The notes beneath the pieces were generated by a model. It saw nothing but the letters and a program-made list of their open reading frames with translations. It had not been told where the DNA came from and made no database searches. Shown here piece after piece: positions 8,217-17,017 of a DNA stretch of 48,929 bases (position 1 is the stretch's first letter; each line of letters begins with the position of its first letter). The stretch is taken from the NCBI GenBank assembly GCA_902633335.1, contig CACPFY010000009.1, forward strand, positions 1 to 48,929, written 5' to 3'. The DNA comes from an uncultured Pelagibacteraceae bacterium. Lineage in GTDB: Bacteria > Pseudomonadota > Alphaproteobacteria > Pelagibacterales > Pelagibacteraceae. The translations under genes and the position numbers were made by a program.

Positions 8217-8510
8217 TTATTTTTCAACTACTACTGTTCCAGAATGAGGATCTGTAACACCTAATTCGGGAGACAGTTCATCTAAAGTATGTCTTAGCGT
8301 ATCCAAGAAACCAATCATCTTTGGTCTTGCCTTAGCTATATCATCTTCAGAATTCCATTCACCAATCATAAAAAATTCATTGGGTTTAGTCTCAACGTAC
8401 TTTGCAGAAATTTGTCCATCAAAGTTTGGCATTTCATTTATTTTTTTTAAATATTCATCTCTGCTAGATGGTTTTACTTTACATCTAACGATATTCATAA
8501 ATTTTGCCAT
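8217..8510 (-). CDS. Antibiotic-biosynthesis-monooxygenase-like dimeric barrel protein
   Basis: A 97-residue protein with an IVRCKVKPSSRDEYLKKINE opening strand-helix and FFMIGEWNSEDDIAKARP in the middle. This pattern is typical of ABM-like dimeric alpha/beta-barrel proteins. The start at 8510 has AGGAAGGCG upstream. Such proteins can be monooxygenases, isomerases or heme-degrading enzymes, and the active-site residues are not conserved enough to choose. It lies between the GYD and DUF1330-like genes with 13-14 base spacings, so the three are probably co-transcribed. Confidence 0.55.
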   Translation of the reverse strand: MAKFMNIVRCKVKPSSRDEYLKKINEMPNFDGQISAKYVETKPNEFFMIGEWNSEDDIAKARPKMIGFLDTLRHTLDELSPELGVTDPHSGTVVVEK

Positions 8511-8524
8511 TCGCCTTCCTCTTT

Positions 8525-8830
8525 TTAATATGTATCAGACTCTTCACAGATCACTATTGGACTTGATGGGTCTGTTGCAGCTCTTCTATGAACTACTATT
8601 TTTTGATGCTCTGAAGAATTATACCATCCAAGAGCTTTGTCCTTACTAGGAAATTCAATAACTACTGTGAGAGATTTTTCATCCCCTTCTTTAACTAGTT
8701 TATTTGGAGTTCTCACAAGAAATTTTCCTTCAAATGGTTTTAAAGTATCAGCTACTTTACTTGCATATTCTTTTGCAAACATGTCATTGTCTTTTATTGT
8801 AGGCATAGCTACTAAATAGGCTTTTGTCAT
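8525..8830 (-). CDS. DUF1330-like dimeric barrel protein
   Basis: This 101-residue protein starts with KAYLVAMPTIKDNDMFAKEY and contains PFEGKFLVRTPN and VVIEFPSKDKALGWYNSSEH. These match the DUF1330 pattern of a strand, a glycine-arginine turn, then V-I-E-F-P-S and a W-Y-x-S-x-E helix. The ribosome site AAGGAG precedes the ATG at 8830. DUF1330 proteins are dimeric ferredoxin-like fold proteins of unknown chemistry. It is the first of the three-gene small-barrel set described with its neighbours. Confidence 0.75.
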   Translation of the reverse strand: MTKAYLVAMPTIKDNDMFAKEYASKVADTLKPFEGKFLVRTPNKLVKEGDEKSLTVVIEFPSKDKALGWYNSSEHQKIVVHRRAATDPSSPIVICEESDTY

Positions 8831-8845
8831 TTAAACTCCTTTATT

Positions 8846-9217
8846 TTAGTATAATGTTTGAATTACTTTTTTAATTCTTTCAGCTCCATTAGGAATTAAA
8901 GCTTCAACAAAAGAATGGCATTTTTCGGTTTTGGTTTTATCGTATTTTGAACCGTAATGTTTATCAACTGCTTTGTTTACTTCGTCATCCCATTGTTTTT
9001 CTGGTATTCCTATTTCTAAAGCATATGCTTTCAAGACCTTTACAGTTGAGATGGATTTTTCTTTCATGCCGTATTCAAATTTTTCTCCTGAAGGTAGAAA
9101 GTAATTAGCCATGTAAATCCCAACACAATCCAATGCTTTTGATTTATCTTTATCATTCATTCCTGCATTAGCAGAGGTGAAGATTAAAAAAGTCAGTAGT
9201 AAAATAATTTTTTTCAT
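8846..9217 (-). CDS. Secreted small protein of unknown function
   Basis: This 123-residue protein has a signal peptide (residues 1-18, MKKIILLLTFLIFTSANA). The mature region has two cysteines, in ALDCVGIYMANY and EKCHSFVEALIP, about 69 residues apart, compatible with a periplasmic disulfide. Helices dominate. I do not recognise a family. It stands 16 bases upstream of the DUF1330-like gene on the same strand and so may lead that set. Its layout recalls the secreted protein at 4103-4540, also a helical cysteine pair, but the sequences do not obviously align. Confidence 0.65.
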   Translation of the reverse strand: MKKIILLLTFLIFTSANAGMNDKDKSKALDCVGIYMANYFLPSGEKFEYGMKEKSISTVKVLKAYALEIGIPEKQWDDEVNKAVDKHYGSKYDKTKTEKCHSFVEALIPNGAERIKKVIQTLY

Positions 9218-9302
9218 AACTAATTTTAATAAATTTAACGATAGATTAACTATGTTTAAATGTGGTTTCAGGTATGCAATTTGTCTACAACTATAAGATG
9301 AA

Positions 9303-10307
9303 CTATGGAATAAGAATGATTTTTGGTGCTACGCAGGTCCCGTTATGTATTTCGTTGAATGCTTCAGAACCTTTTTTAAGATCTCTATATTCTATCCAAC
9401 CTAGATCACCTAGTTTTTTATTAGAGAGAATATCTAAAGTATTTTTAAAATCTTTGTTTGTGTAGCAGTAAGTTCCAACAAGAGTAACCTCTTGAATAGT
9501 TAATTTTTTAAAATTAAAATCTCCTGTCGGTTGAGTTAATCCAATATGTATTATAGTACCCCCCGGAGCGATTGATTTTATTGCCTGCAGACGTGTAACT
9601 TCTAAACCCACAGACTCTAATATTAAATCAAAGTTATTTTCTTTTATAGATTTGTCATCAGGAGAAACAAAACTTGCCGAAAGGTATTTTTTGCACTCAT
9701 TAAGTCTTTTTTTATTTGGATCAGACATAATGATATTTTTGGAATTTTTTTCTTTGTTAAGAATTAAACCACAAAGAAGACCTATAGCCCCTGCTCCTTG
9801 AATTAAAATTTTACTTTCCGATAAAGGTTTTTTAAGATTTTGTTCAGCTAATAGAACAGCATGAAGAGCAACTGCTGTTGGTTCGGCTAGTGCCGCCTCT
9901 TTAATATTTAGTTTTTCTGAAATCTGAAAAATATTCTTTTCTGGAACAGAAACTAATTCGGCTAATCCACCTTCTCTTTTAATTGGTGTGCTCATACCAA
10001 TCATTGTTCTTTCAGGGCACAAATGTTCTCTATTATTTTTACAATATTCACATTTATCACAACTTATAAGTGGATTAACGACAACATTTTTATCTTTTAA
10101 TTTGCCATCTAAAGCTTTGCCACTTATCTCGTGTCCAAGAATTAATGGTGGAACTCTTCTTTCATCTTGTCCATGGAAAGCATGCATATCAGATCCACAA
10201 ATACCTGAAGCCTGAACTTTTATAATACTTTCACCAGGTTTTGGTGTTGGGTCTTTTTCTTTTCTGTAATCTATTTTTTGTGTTCCAGTGTAAACTAATG
10301 CATGCAT
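9303..10307 (-). CDS. Zinc-dependent medium-chain alcohol dehydrogenase
   Basis: The 334-residue protein has the catalytic zinc site CGSDMHAFHGQ near 37 with GHEISG near 60, and the four-cysteine structural zinc site CDKCEYCKNNREHLC near 78-92. The Rossmann glycine motif GAGAIGLLCG is near 172. It resembles threonine/sorbitol dehydrogenases. Its start overlaps the hpsN stop by one base (TAATG), tying it to DHPS oxidation. In characterised DHPS degraders two extra dehydrogenases (HpsO, HpsP) interconvert DHPS enantiomers through the 2-keto form, and this gene is a candidate for one of them. That role is inferred from position. Confidence 0.8.
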   Translation of the reverse strand: MHALVYTGTQKIDYRKEKDPTPKPGESIIKVQASGICGSDMHAFHGQDERRVPPLILGHEISGKALDGKLKDKNVVVNPLISCDKCEYCKNNREHLCPERTMIGMSTPIKREGGLAELVSVPEKNIFQISEKLNIKEAALAEPTAVALHAVLLAEQNLKKPLSESKILIQGAGAIGLLCGLILNKEKNSKNIIMSDPNKKRLNECKKYLSASFVSPDDKSIKENNFDLILESVGLEVTRLQAIKSIAPGGTIIHIGLTQPTGDFNFKKLTIQEVTLVGTYCYTNKDFKNTLDILSNKKLGDLGWIEYRDLKKGSEAFNEIHNGTCVAPKIILIP

Positions 10308-11593
10308 TAATTTGAGAAACCGTATTTCCTTAATCTTATGTCAGCTGTTCGCGCGTGAGCTTCCATTCCTTCAGCTCTACCTAGTCTTGCTGCTGTTGCT
10401 CCAACAACTTTTGTTGCGTCTTTTGTCATTCTTTGGAAAGTTAATGTTTTAATAAATTTTCCAACGAATAGTCCGCCAGTATACCTTCCGCCACCTTTTG
10501 TTGGTAATATATGGTTTGTTCCTGAACACTTGTCTCCGTAAGCTACTGTAGTCTCTTCACCTAAAAATAACGAACCATAGTTTCTTAATCTCTTTAACCA
10601 CCAGTCTAATTTTTCTGCATGAACTTCTAAGTGTTCAGAAGCATATTTATCACTCACTTCTGCCATTTCCTCATTAGTATCGCAAAGAATTACTTCACCA
10701 TAATCTTTCCAAGCAGCAGTAGCATTTACTTTTGCAAGTTCAGGTAATTCATTAATCAACTCTGGTACTCTTTTCATCGTAAAGTCTGCTAACTCTTTAT
10801 CCGTAGTGAATAACCATGCTGGAGAATTATATCCATGCTCCATCTGACCAACTAAATCAACTGCAACAATTTCTTTGTCAGCAGTCTTGTCTGCAATTAT
10901 TGCAATTTCAGTAGGTCCAGCAAATTGATCGATTCCTACTTTTCCATAAACAATTCTTTTAGCTTCAGCTACATATTGATTTCCAGCTCCAACAAGAAAA
11001 TCAACTGGAGGGTTTTTGAAACAACCATGTGTCATTGAACCTATTGCTGCAACTCCTCCTAAATTCATAATTACATCAGCGCCGCAATGATTAGCAGCAA
11101 AAATAATTCCTGGATTAGCTCCATCTTTATCTTTTGGTGGACTTGCACAAATTATAGTTTTAACACCAGCTACTTTAGCAGGAGTAATGGCCATCACAGC
11201 CGATGAAATATGCGCGTATCTTCCGCCTGGAATATAACAACCTGCTGTATCAACTGGAATTAATCTTTGTCCAGCGAATAATCCTTTGGACAGCTCAACT
11301 TCAAAATCGTTATTCATGCTTTTCAATTGATGCTCCGCGAATTTTCTAATTCGTTCGTGAGCAAATTTAACATCGTCTTTTGTCTTTTGATCAACTTTTT
11401 TGATTGCTTCTTCAATTTTTTCTTTAGAGACAATTACTTCTCCATCGTATTTATCAAATTTTTTATTAAGCTCTTTAATTGCCTCTTCTTTACGTTTTGC
11501 AATATCATTTAGAATATCTTGCACAGCTGCCTGTGTTTTGTGATCATCCGTTTCCGGAGTTTTAGAAGCTTTTTTAATATATTTAGTTGCCAT
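10307..11593 (-). CDS. hpsN: Sulfopropanediol 3-dehydrogenase (histidinol-dehydrogenase family)
   Basis: HpsN oxidises (R)-2,3-dihydroxypropane-1-sulfonate to (R)-sulfolactate with NAD+ in two steps. The 428-residue protein, taken from the ATG at 11593, belongs to the histidinol dehydrogenase superfamily. VDTAGCYIPGGRYAHISS lies near residue 118, GNQYVAEAKRIVYG near 203, DQFAGPTEIAIIAD near 221, the zinc-site region VDLVGQMEHGYNSPAW near 245 and ASEHLEVH near 320. The genome context (TRAP transporter upstream, SuyAB in the same region) argues for HpsN over HisD, and no his genes flank it. It overlaps the TRAP large permease by 11 bases. The upstream alternative start at 11620 has no support. 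Confidence 0.82.
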   Translation of the reverse strand: MATKYIKKASKTPETDDHKTQAAVQDILNDIAKRKEEAIKELNKKFDKYDGEVIVSKEKIEEAIKKVDQKTKDDVKFAHERIRKFAEHQLKSMNNDFEVELSKGLFAGQRLIPVDTAGCYIPGGRYAHISSAVMAITPAKVAGVKTIICASPPKDKDGANPGIIFAANHCGADVIMNLGGVAAIGSMTHGCFKNPPVDFLVGAGNQYVAEAKRIVYGKVGIDQFAGPTEIAIIADKTADKEIVAVDLVGQMEHGYNSPAWLFTTDKELADFTMKRVPELINELPELAKVNATAAWKDYGEVILCDTNEEMAEVSDKYASEHLEVHAEKLDWWLKRLRNYGSLFLGEETTVAYGDKCSGTNHILPTKGGGRYTGGLFVGKFIKTLTFQRMTKDATKVVGATAARLGRAEGMEAHARTADIRLRKYGFSN

Positions 11594-12917
11594 AAAGTAA
11601 AGTTGGTAACCACAAAGCAATTTGTGGAAACAGTACTATTAATACTAATCCAATTAATTGCAAGACCATAAATTGCATCATTCCGTAATAAATATCCTTT
11701 AAATCCCATTCAGGCACAACGCCTTTTAAAAAATAAGCAGAAAGTGCTACTGGCGGTGAGAGCCAACAGGTCTGGAGATTTACTGCGACTAGTATGGCGA
11801 ACCAAGTTAAGTTAAAGCCAAGTGCTTCAACTAAAGGTAAAATAATTGGAATTATAATCATAACTATTGGAACCCATTCTAAAGGCCAACCAAGTAAGAA
11901 AATCATCGCCATAATCATTGCTAAAATTAAATACTTATTCATTTCAAGACCAAGTAGAAACTCAGTTAGTAAAGTAGGTGTACCCAATCTAGCAAATACA
12001 GCTCCGAAGAAGTTTGAGGCAGCTACAAGAACCATTATTAGAGCTGTTATTTCTAAAGTTTTCACAAGAGCCTCTTGTAATTTAGGGAGAGTTAATTTTT
12101 TATAAGCAAGTGATAATAAAAGTGCACCCATTGCACCGCAGCCTGCAGCTTCAGTTGGTGTTGCAAAACCTAATAATATACTTCCAAGCGCTGCAAAAAC
12201 TAATGCTGCTGGAGGAACTAATCCTAAAAGAAATTCAATCCAAACAGTTTTCATACTGGTAGGTCTCATGTCTTCAGGTAATGGTGGACCTAGTTCAGGA
12301 TTTAACATACATCTAATTGTTGTGTATGCAGCAAACAACGAAGCTAAAAGTATTCCTGGTAATATTGCAGCTGCAAATAAATCTATAACTGGAATTTCCA
12401 TAATTGGTCCCATCACAACAAGCATGATGCTTGGTGGTATTAAAATTCCTAAAGTACCACCTGCCGTAATTGTTCCCGCAGCAAGCTGAACATTATAACT
12501 AGATCTATTCATAGATTTAGCAGCCATAATTCCTAAAATCGTTACTGAAGCTCCAACTATTCCTGTCGCTGCAGCAAAAATCACAGAAACAAATAAAACA
12601 GCATAATAAAGTGATCCTCTAACTCTAGCTAACATAAGTTGGAATGATGAAAACAACCTTTCCATTAAACCAGCTTGCTCCATCATAATTCCCATGAAGA
12701 CAAAGAGCGGTACGGCGGCCAGAGTTTGTTCGGTCATGACCATCGAAAATTGTAAGGTCATCAAATAGAAAACTAGTTTACCAAATCCTAGATATCCAAA
12801 TACAAAACCTAAAAAAATTAATGTAAAAGATATTGGAAATCCAACGAAGATAGCAAAAAGCATTACTCCAACTAAAATAATGCCTAATACTGCTGGATCA
12901 ATTAATTCTGCTATCAT
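11583..12917 (-). CDS. TRAP transporter large permease (DctM type)
   Basis: This is the 12-helix proton/sodium-coupled channel subunit of a TRAP transporter, 444 residues from the ATG at 12917. That start sits in an ATGA overlap with the DctQ stop and has a GGAGAAG ribosome site. Hydrophobic helices alternate with the DctM signatures GIVGASVTILGIMAA near 125 and GTLGILIPPSIMLVVMG near 157. Direction is TRAP genes first, then hpsN and the zinc dehydrogenase, so sulfonate import is the likely role, with DHPS or isethionate as ligand. HpsKLM and IseKLM are the named counterparts in other bacteria. Confidence 0.85.
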   Translation of the reverse strand: MIAELIDPAVLGIILVGVMLFAIFVGFPISFTLIFLGFVFGYLGFGKLVFYLMTLQFSMVMTEQTLAAVPLFVFMGIMMEQAGLMERLFSSFQLMLARVRGSLYYAVLFVSVIFAAATGIVGASVTILGIMAAKSMNRSSYNVQLAAGTITAGGTLGILIPPSIMLVVMGPIMEIPVIDLFAAAILPGILLASLFAAYTTIRCMLNPELGPPLPEDMRPTSMKTVWIEFLLGLVPPAALVFAALGSILLGFATPTEAAGCGAMGALLLSLAYKKLTLPKLQEALVKTLEITALIMVLVAASNFFGAVFARLGTPTLLTEFLLGLEMNKYLILAMIMAMIFLLGWPLEWVPIVMIIIPIILPLVEALGFNLTWFAILVAVNLQTCWLSPPVALSAYFLKGVVPEWDLKDIYYGMMQFMVLQLIGLVLIVLFPQIALWLPTLLYGN

Positions 12918-13531
12918 TTTTTTTCTTCTCCAGGCCACTCACCTTTTTTAGCAGCCCAATAGCTTTTAAGTAATTCTGATACACCTTGAATTAAAAGAAA
13001 TATTATACCTATCAATAAACATGATTTTATAGGCCACATAAATGGCATCCAAGTTGTATCCATTCCCCTTTCGCCTCTACGAATTGATTCTTCGACATAT
13101 CCTATAGTCATGTAAAGAAAGACGGTTAGTCCCGGAAAATAAAATAAAATATATAACCAAAAATCTACGAGACCTTGATTTTTAGTTTTGAAATTTCTGT
13201 ATAAAAAATCTGCTCTTATGTGAACTCCTTTAGAGAGAGCATACCCTGCTCCTAACATAAATAGAGCCCCATATAAAAATCTACTCATATCGTAAGCCCA
13301 AATTGTTGGAGCTAAAAATAATTTTCTCATTATAACTTCATAAGTCATTGCTAAAATTAAAGGCACAAGGATCCAACAAACTATATTACCTACACGTTTG
13401 CTGAATTTATCTATTGAAGTTATAGTGCTCGCCATCCATGCTGGCATATCGGCTGGCATTTTACCTGAACCGCCGCGCCTTTCAGCAATCATTTCATCTG
13501 AGATGTCTATTTTTGGTGGCTTGTCATTCAT
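12914..13531 (-). CDS. TRAP transporter small permease (DctQ type)
   Basis: A 205-residue small permease subunit with a soluble N-terminal segment (to about residue 45) and four transmembrane helices. The DctQ-like patterns YEVIMRKLF near 65, GAGYALSKGVHIRADFLY near 95 and WMPFMWPIKSCLLIGIIFLL near 160 are visible. The protein pairs with the large permease at the inner membrane. The N-terminal tail is longer and more charged than in many DctQ proteins. A stem between this gene and the binding-protein gene (13548-13576) suggests different expression levels. Confidence 0.85.
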   Translation of the reverse strand: MNDKPPKIDISDEMIAERRGGSGKMPADMPAWMASTITSIDKFSKRVGNIVCWILVPLILAMTYEVIMRKLFLAPTIWAYDMSRFLYGALFMLGAGYALSKGVHIRADFLYRNFKTKNQGLVDFWLYILFYFPGLTVFLYMTIGYVEESIRRGERGMDTTWMPFMWPIKSCLLIGIIFLLIQGVSELLKSYWAAKKGEWPGEEKK

Positions 13532-13547
13532 AGTTCATCCTAAACAA

Positions 13548-13576
13548 TTAGAGCGGACTTTAAAAGCCCGCTCTAA
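13548..13576 (-). terminator. Intercistronic stem between TRAP binding-protein and permease genes
   Basis: The 9-base-pair inverted repeat TTAGAGCGG/CCGCTCTAA lies between the DctP stop and the DctQ start, with an 11-base inner region that can extend the stem. On the minus strand it is followed by a short T-rich stretch, too weak for a full terminator. It is more likely an mRNA-stabilising or partial-termination stem, giving more binding protein than permease. Confidence 0.55.
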
Positions 13577-13595
13577 TACTTCTTTAATTATTTTA

Positions 13596-14690
13596 TTACT
13601 TTAATGTCGCTGCGTGAGCCATTCCTAGCTTAGCATTTGACATTTGTGCACCACTCCAGAATGGAACAGCAATATCAGCAAATTCTTTCATTGAATTGTA
13701 AACTTTAGCGAAAAATTTATTTTCTGCTGCGTTTTTGTTCAATGTTTTCTTCGCTGCTGCCATATATTCTTTAAAGTAGTCTGTAGGAGTGTCTTCTAAA
13801 ATTACTCCGTGCTTAGTAGTTAATTCTCTTAAAGCTTTTCCATTTTCATAGATTCTGTAGCTTAAAGATTTAGCTAATGAAGCATTTGCAGCTACTTCAA
13901 GAGATTTTTTCTCATGAGCAGTCATTTTTTTGTAAGTTTTTCCAGTAATATAAAAGTCAGCATTTACTACTACTTGGTGTAAGCCTTGTAGATAGTAGTG
14001 TTTTAATACCTTTTGGAAACCAAATGTTAAATCTGGTTTAGGGCAACACCACTCTGCTGCATCGATAGTTCCTGCTTGTAATGCTGGTAAAATATCTCCA
14101 CCACCCATTGCTACAGATGCAATACCGATATCTTTATATGTTTGACCAGGAATTCCTGGAGGAGTTCTGAATTTATATTTTCTAAAGTCAGCCATATCTT
14201 TAATTGGTTTTGGAAACCAACCTAAAGCTTCTGGTCCAACTGGTTGAAGCATAAATCCTTTAATGTCTCTTCCCATTTCTTTCCATAATTGGTCGTACAA
14301 CTCTTTTCCACCACCGTACTGAAACCATGATAAAAATGCTAAATTGTCTATACCTACTCCACCACCTGCTACTGGCGAACCAAATAACATAGCTGCTGGA
14401 TGGTCACCTGACCAATAGTGTGTCCAGGCAAAACCACAATCGATTAATCCTTTATCAACTGCGTCTAATGTTTCTTTTACTCCTACAACAGCACCTGCTG
14501 GTAAAATTTCAAATTTTAATGAACCATCAGTTAATTCTGTTACAGTGTCAGTAAAGTCCTTTAACATTTTCACTTCATCAGCTTTAGTGTTAAGAACGGT
14601 CTGACATTTTAATGTCTTAGCGTTTGCTGAAGTTATAGAAAAACCTACAAATACAGCTAAACCTAAAACAATTGATAATAGTCTTCTCAT
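13596..14690 (-). CDS. TRAP transporter substrate-binding protein (DctP type)
   Basis: This 364-residue periplasmic binding protein has a signal peptide over residues 1-24 ending at SANA. The family's ligand arginine lies in FRKYKFRTPPG near 172, followed by GGGDILPALQAGTIDAAEW near 200. An unusual pair of cysteines (EWCC) follows that segment. The ribosome site GGGGGATAA is strong. The neighbours point to an alcohol sulfonate such as DHPS or isethionate as ligand. The binding pocket cannot be read from the sequence, so ligand identity is inferred. The promoter must lie in the 14691-14826 divergent gap. Confidence 0.85.
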   Translation of the reverse strand: MRRLLSIVLGLAVFVGFSITSANAKTLKCQTVLNTKADEVKMLKDFTDTVTELTDGSLKFEILPAGAVVGVKETLDAVDKGLIDCGFAWTHYWSGDHPAAMLFGSPVAGGGVGIDNLAFLSWFQYGGGKELYDQLWKEMGRDIKGFMLQPVGPEALGWFPKPIKDMADFRKYKFRTPPGIPGQTYKDIGIASVAMGGGDILPALQAGTIDAAEWCCPKPDLTFGFQKVLKHYYLQGLHQVVVNADFYITGKTYKKMTAHEKKSLEVAANASLAKSLSYRIYENGKALRELTTKHGVILEDTPTDYFKEYMAAAKKTLNKNAAENKFFAKVYNSMKEFADIAVPFWSGAQMSNAKLGMAHAATLK

Positions 14691-14826
14691 TTATCCCCCG
14701 TTAGGTTTGTTTATTTTTCGGTAGTATGTTGGATTGAAATGATAGAGTCAAACACTAGTCTTTAAACCATAGGTTGTAGTAGACTTATTGGTAATATTAA
14801 ATTTTCTAATTTATAAGATAAATATC
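14691..14826. promoter_or_regulatory. Divergent intergenic region between TRAP and GMC transcripts
   Basis: This 136-base gap separates the minus-strand TRAP/hpsN transcript from the plus-strand GMC/TerC/SDR transcript, so it must hold both promoters. A short AACC-ATA-GGTT dyad is at 14765-14775. I could not fix -10 and -35 boxes with confidence, and no riboswitch or known operator is recognised. Confidence 0.4.
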
Positions 14827-16446
14827 ATGGAGGAATTCGATTATATCATCATTGGTGCAGGATCAGCAGGATGTGTTTTAGCAAACAGACTTACTAGTAA
14901 GGAAGAGAATAAAGTTTTGCTACTCGAGGCTGGAGGTAAAGATAATTATCCGTGGATACACATTCCTGTTGGATATTATAAAACAATGCATAACCCAAAA
15001 GTAGATTGGTGTTTTCATACAGAAAAAGATGAAACCATGAATAATAGGTCAATTAGATATCCAAGAGGTAAAACTTTAGGCGGAAGTTCTTCTATTAATG
15101 GTCTTTTATGGATTAGAGGTCAAAGTAATGACTATGATAATTGGAGACAAATGGGAAATAGCGGATGGGGATGGAATGATGTTCTGCCTTATTTTTTGAA
15201 ATCTGAAAATAACGAATTAGGTAAAAGTGAATTTCATAACGATAGCGGACCAATTATGGTTTCTAATAAAAAAATTAATCTAAAAATGTTAGATGAATTT
15301 CAAAATGCAGCAGAAGAATGTGGAATTCCAAAAACTAATGATTTTAATACTGGAGATAATACTGGGATAGGTTTTTTTCAATTTACTACAAATCATAACA
15401 AGTCTTTACTAAAATTAAGATGTAGTGCTGCAAAGGGATATTTAAATCCTGTAAAAAAAAGAAACAATTTAAAAATAATAACTAATGCGCACGTTCAAAA
15501 AATAAACTTTGACGGAAAAAAAGCGGAAAGTGTAAGTTTTTATCAAGGTAATGAAGTTGTTACGATAAAAGCCCAAAGAGAGATTATATTATCGGCAGGT
15601 TCAATAGGATCGCCTCATATACTTCAGGTTTCTGGTGTAGGAGATTCAAGTAAACTTAAAAAAAACGGTATACAAACTATTCACGAATTAAAAGGTGTTG
15701 GTAAAAATTTGCAAGATCACTTAATGTTTAGACCGGTTTATAAAGTTAAAAATTTAAAATCGTTAAACGGTAAAATAAATAGTTTATTTGGTAATTTTTT
15801 AATTGGTTTAGAGTATCTGTTTAAACAAAGTGGGCCCATGACAATGGGAGCTAGCCAAGTTTGTGGATTTGCTAAAAGCGATCCATCAAAAGAAACTCCA
15901 AATTTACAATTTCATGTTCAACCAATTAGTACAGATATTTTAGGAGCATCAAAACTTCATGACTTTGACGGTATTACTCCAACTGTTGCAAATATTAGGC
16001 CTTCAAGCAGAGGAGAAATTTCAATAGTAAGTAACGACAGTAGAGTAAATCCCAAGATTAAAATGAATTATTTGTCTACACAAGATGATCGAATAGTTGC
16101 GGCTCAAGGACTAAAACTTGTAAGAAAAATTATGTTAGAGACTGAAACTTTTAAAAAATATGAACCAGAAGAGTATAGACCTGGTGTTCATATTACTGAC
16201 GATGAAGAATTGGTAAAAGCTGGTAGCGAGTTTACCCAAACTATTTTTCACCCCGTGGGTACGTGTAAAATGGGTAAAGATGATAATGCAGTTGTTAATG
16301 ATAAATTATATATGCATGGACTTAAGAATTTAAGAGTGATAGATGCTTCAATAATGCCAAATATTACTTCAGGAAATACCAACGCTCCAACAATAATGAT
16401 TGCTGAAAAAGGTGCAGAATTTATTTTGAATAATCAAACTCAATGA
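14827..16446 (+). CDS. GMC-family FAD alcohol oxidoreductase (IseJ or choline-dehydrogenase like)
   Basis: A 539-residue GMC flavoprotein from the ATG at 14827. The FAD-binding motif [18 protein letters not shown] starts near residue 4, [19 protein letters not shown] is near 80, and the GMC signature [20 protein letters not shown] is near 256. The catalytic HPVGTCKMG is near 477 and [14 protein letters not shown] near the C-terminus. There is no signal peptide. It is divergent from the TRAP operon. Isethionate dehydrogenase (IseJ) is a GMC protein that makes sulfoacetaldehyde, the substrate of Xsc, so that role fits. Choline or DHPS alcohol oxidation are alternatives. An upstream in-frame start at 14788 adds 13 hydrophobic residues and is less likely. 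Confidence 0.8.
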   Translation: MEEFDYIIIGAGSAGCVLANRLTSKEENKVLLLEAGGKDNYPWIHIPVGYYKTMHNPKVDWCFHTEKDETMNNRSIRYPRGKTLGGSSSINGLLWIRGQSNDYDNWRQMGNSGWGWNDVLPYFLKSENNELGKSEFHNDSGPIMVSNKKINLKMLDEFQNAAEECGIPKTNDFNTGDNTGIGFFQFTTNHNKSLLKLRCSAAKGYLNPVKKRNNLKIITNAHVQKINFDGKKAESVSFYQGNEVVTIKAQREIILSAGSIGSPHILQVSGVGDSSKLKKNGIQTIHELKGVGKNLQDHLMFRPVYKVKNLKSLNGKINSLFGNFLIGLEYLFKQSGPMTMGASQVCGFAKSDPSKETPNLQFHVQPISTDILGASKLHDFDGITPTVANIRPSSRGEISIVSNDSRVNPKIKMNYLSTQDDRIVAAQGLKLVRKIMLETETFKKYEPEEYRPGVHITDDEELVKAGSEFTQTIFHPVGTCKMGKDDNAVVNDKLYMHGLKNLRVIDASIMPNITSGNTNAPTIMIAEKGAEFILNNQTQ

Positions 16447-17015
16447 CAGAAGAATTAATAATTTTAACACAGATAATATTTATTGATCTGGTCTTAGCTG
16501 GTGATAACGCAATTATTATTGGTATGGTTGCCTCAAAGTTTGACCCTGACAAAAGAAAAAAAATAATTTTTTGGGGTATTAGTGCTGCAGTCATTTTAAG
16601 AATATTATTTACATTAATTACTACTTATTTATTAATGATCACCGGCCTTAGATTAATTGGAGGTATTTTACTTCTTTATATTTGTTACAAATTATACATT
16701 GATGTAATTAAGGGCCAAATTGAAAAGAAAGATATTAAAGTTGATAATAGTTCATTTAGCAGAGCAATTTTTACAATTATTATGGCCGACGTTACAATGA
16801 GTCTTGATAATGTATTGAGTGTTGCAGGAGCAGCAAAAGGTCATTTTATGTTATTGATATTTGGCTTAGCTTTATCTATTGCGTTAATGGCATTCGCAGC
16901 TAATTTGATAGCTAGATGGATTGAAAAATATAAATGGATTGGATGGTTGGGTTTATTAGCTATACTATTTGTAGCAATAGATTTAATATACACTGATTTA
17001 AAATTGATTTTATAA
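16443..17015 (+). CDS. TerC/YjbE-family membrane protein
   Basis: A 190-residue integral membrane protein with about six hydrophobic helices. The TerC-family acidic motifs are [16 protein letters not shown] near residue 16 and [19 protein letters not shown] near 115. The spaced aspartates in these helices are thought to bind a cation, and some TerC proteins export manganese. It overlaps the GMC gene by four bases and precedes an SDR by two bases, so it is on the same transcript. A metal- or sulfite-related efflux role within the sulfonate operon is conceivable, but the sequence itself only supports the family. Confidence 0.8.
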   Translation: MTEELIILTQIIFIDLVLAGDNAIIIGMVASKFDPDKRKKIIFWGISAAVILRILFTLITTYLLMITGLRLIGGILLLYICYKLYIDVIKGQIEKKDIKVDNSSFSRAIFTIIMADVTMSLDNVLSVAGAAKGHFMLLIFGLALSIALMAFAANLIARWIEKYKWIGWLGLLAILFVAIDLIYTDLKLIL

Positions 17016-17017
17016 GT

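Noticed and set aside
10307-11593. HisD histidinol dehydrogenase
   Set aside because: Same superfamily, but its neighbours are a TRAP transporter and an alcohol dehydrogenase, no his genes flank it, and hisI lies more than 30 kb away in a different context.
14827-16446. Choline dehydrogenase BetA
   Set aside because: GMC signatures do not separate choline from isethionate or other alcohols, and no betaine genes are present; kept as a general GMC call with IseJ favoured by xsc and pta.
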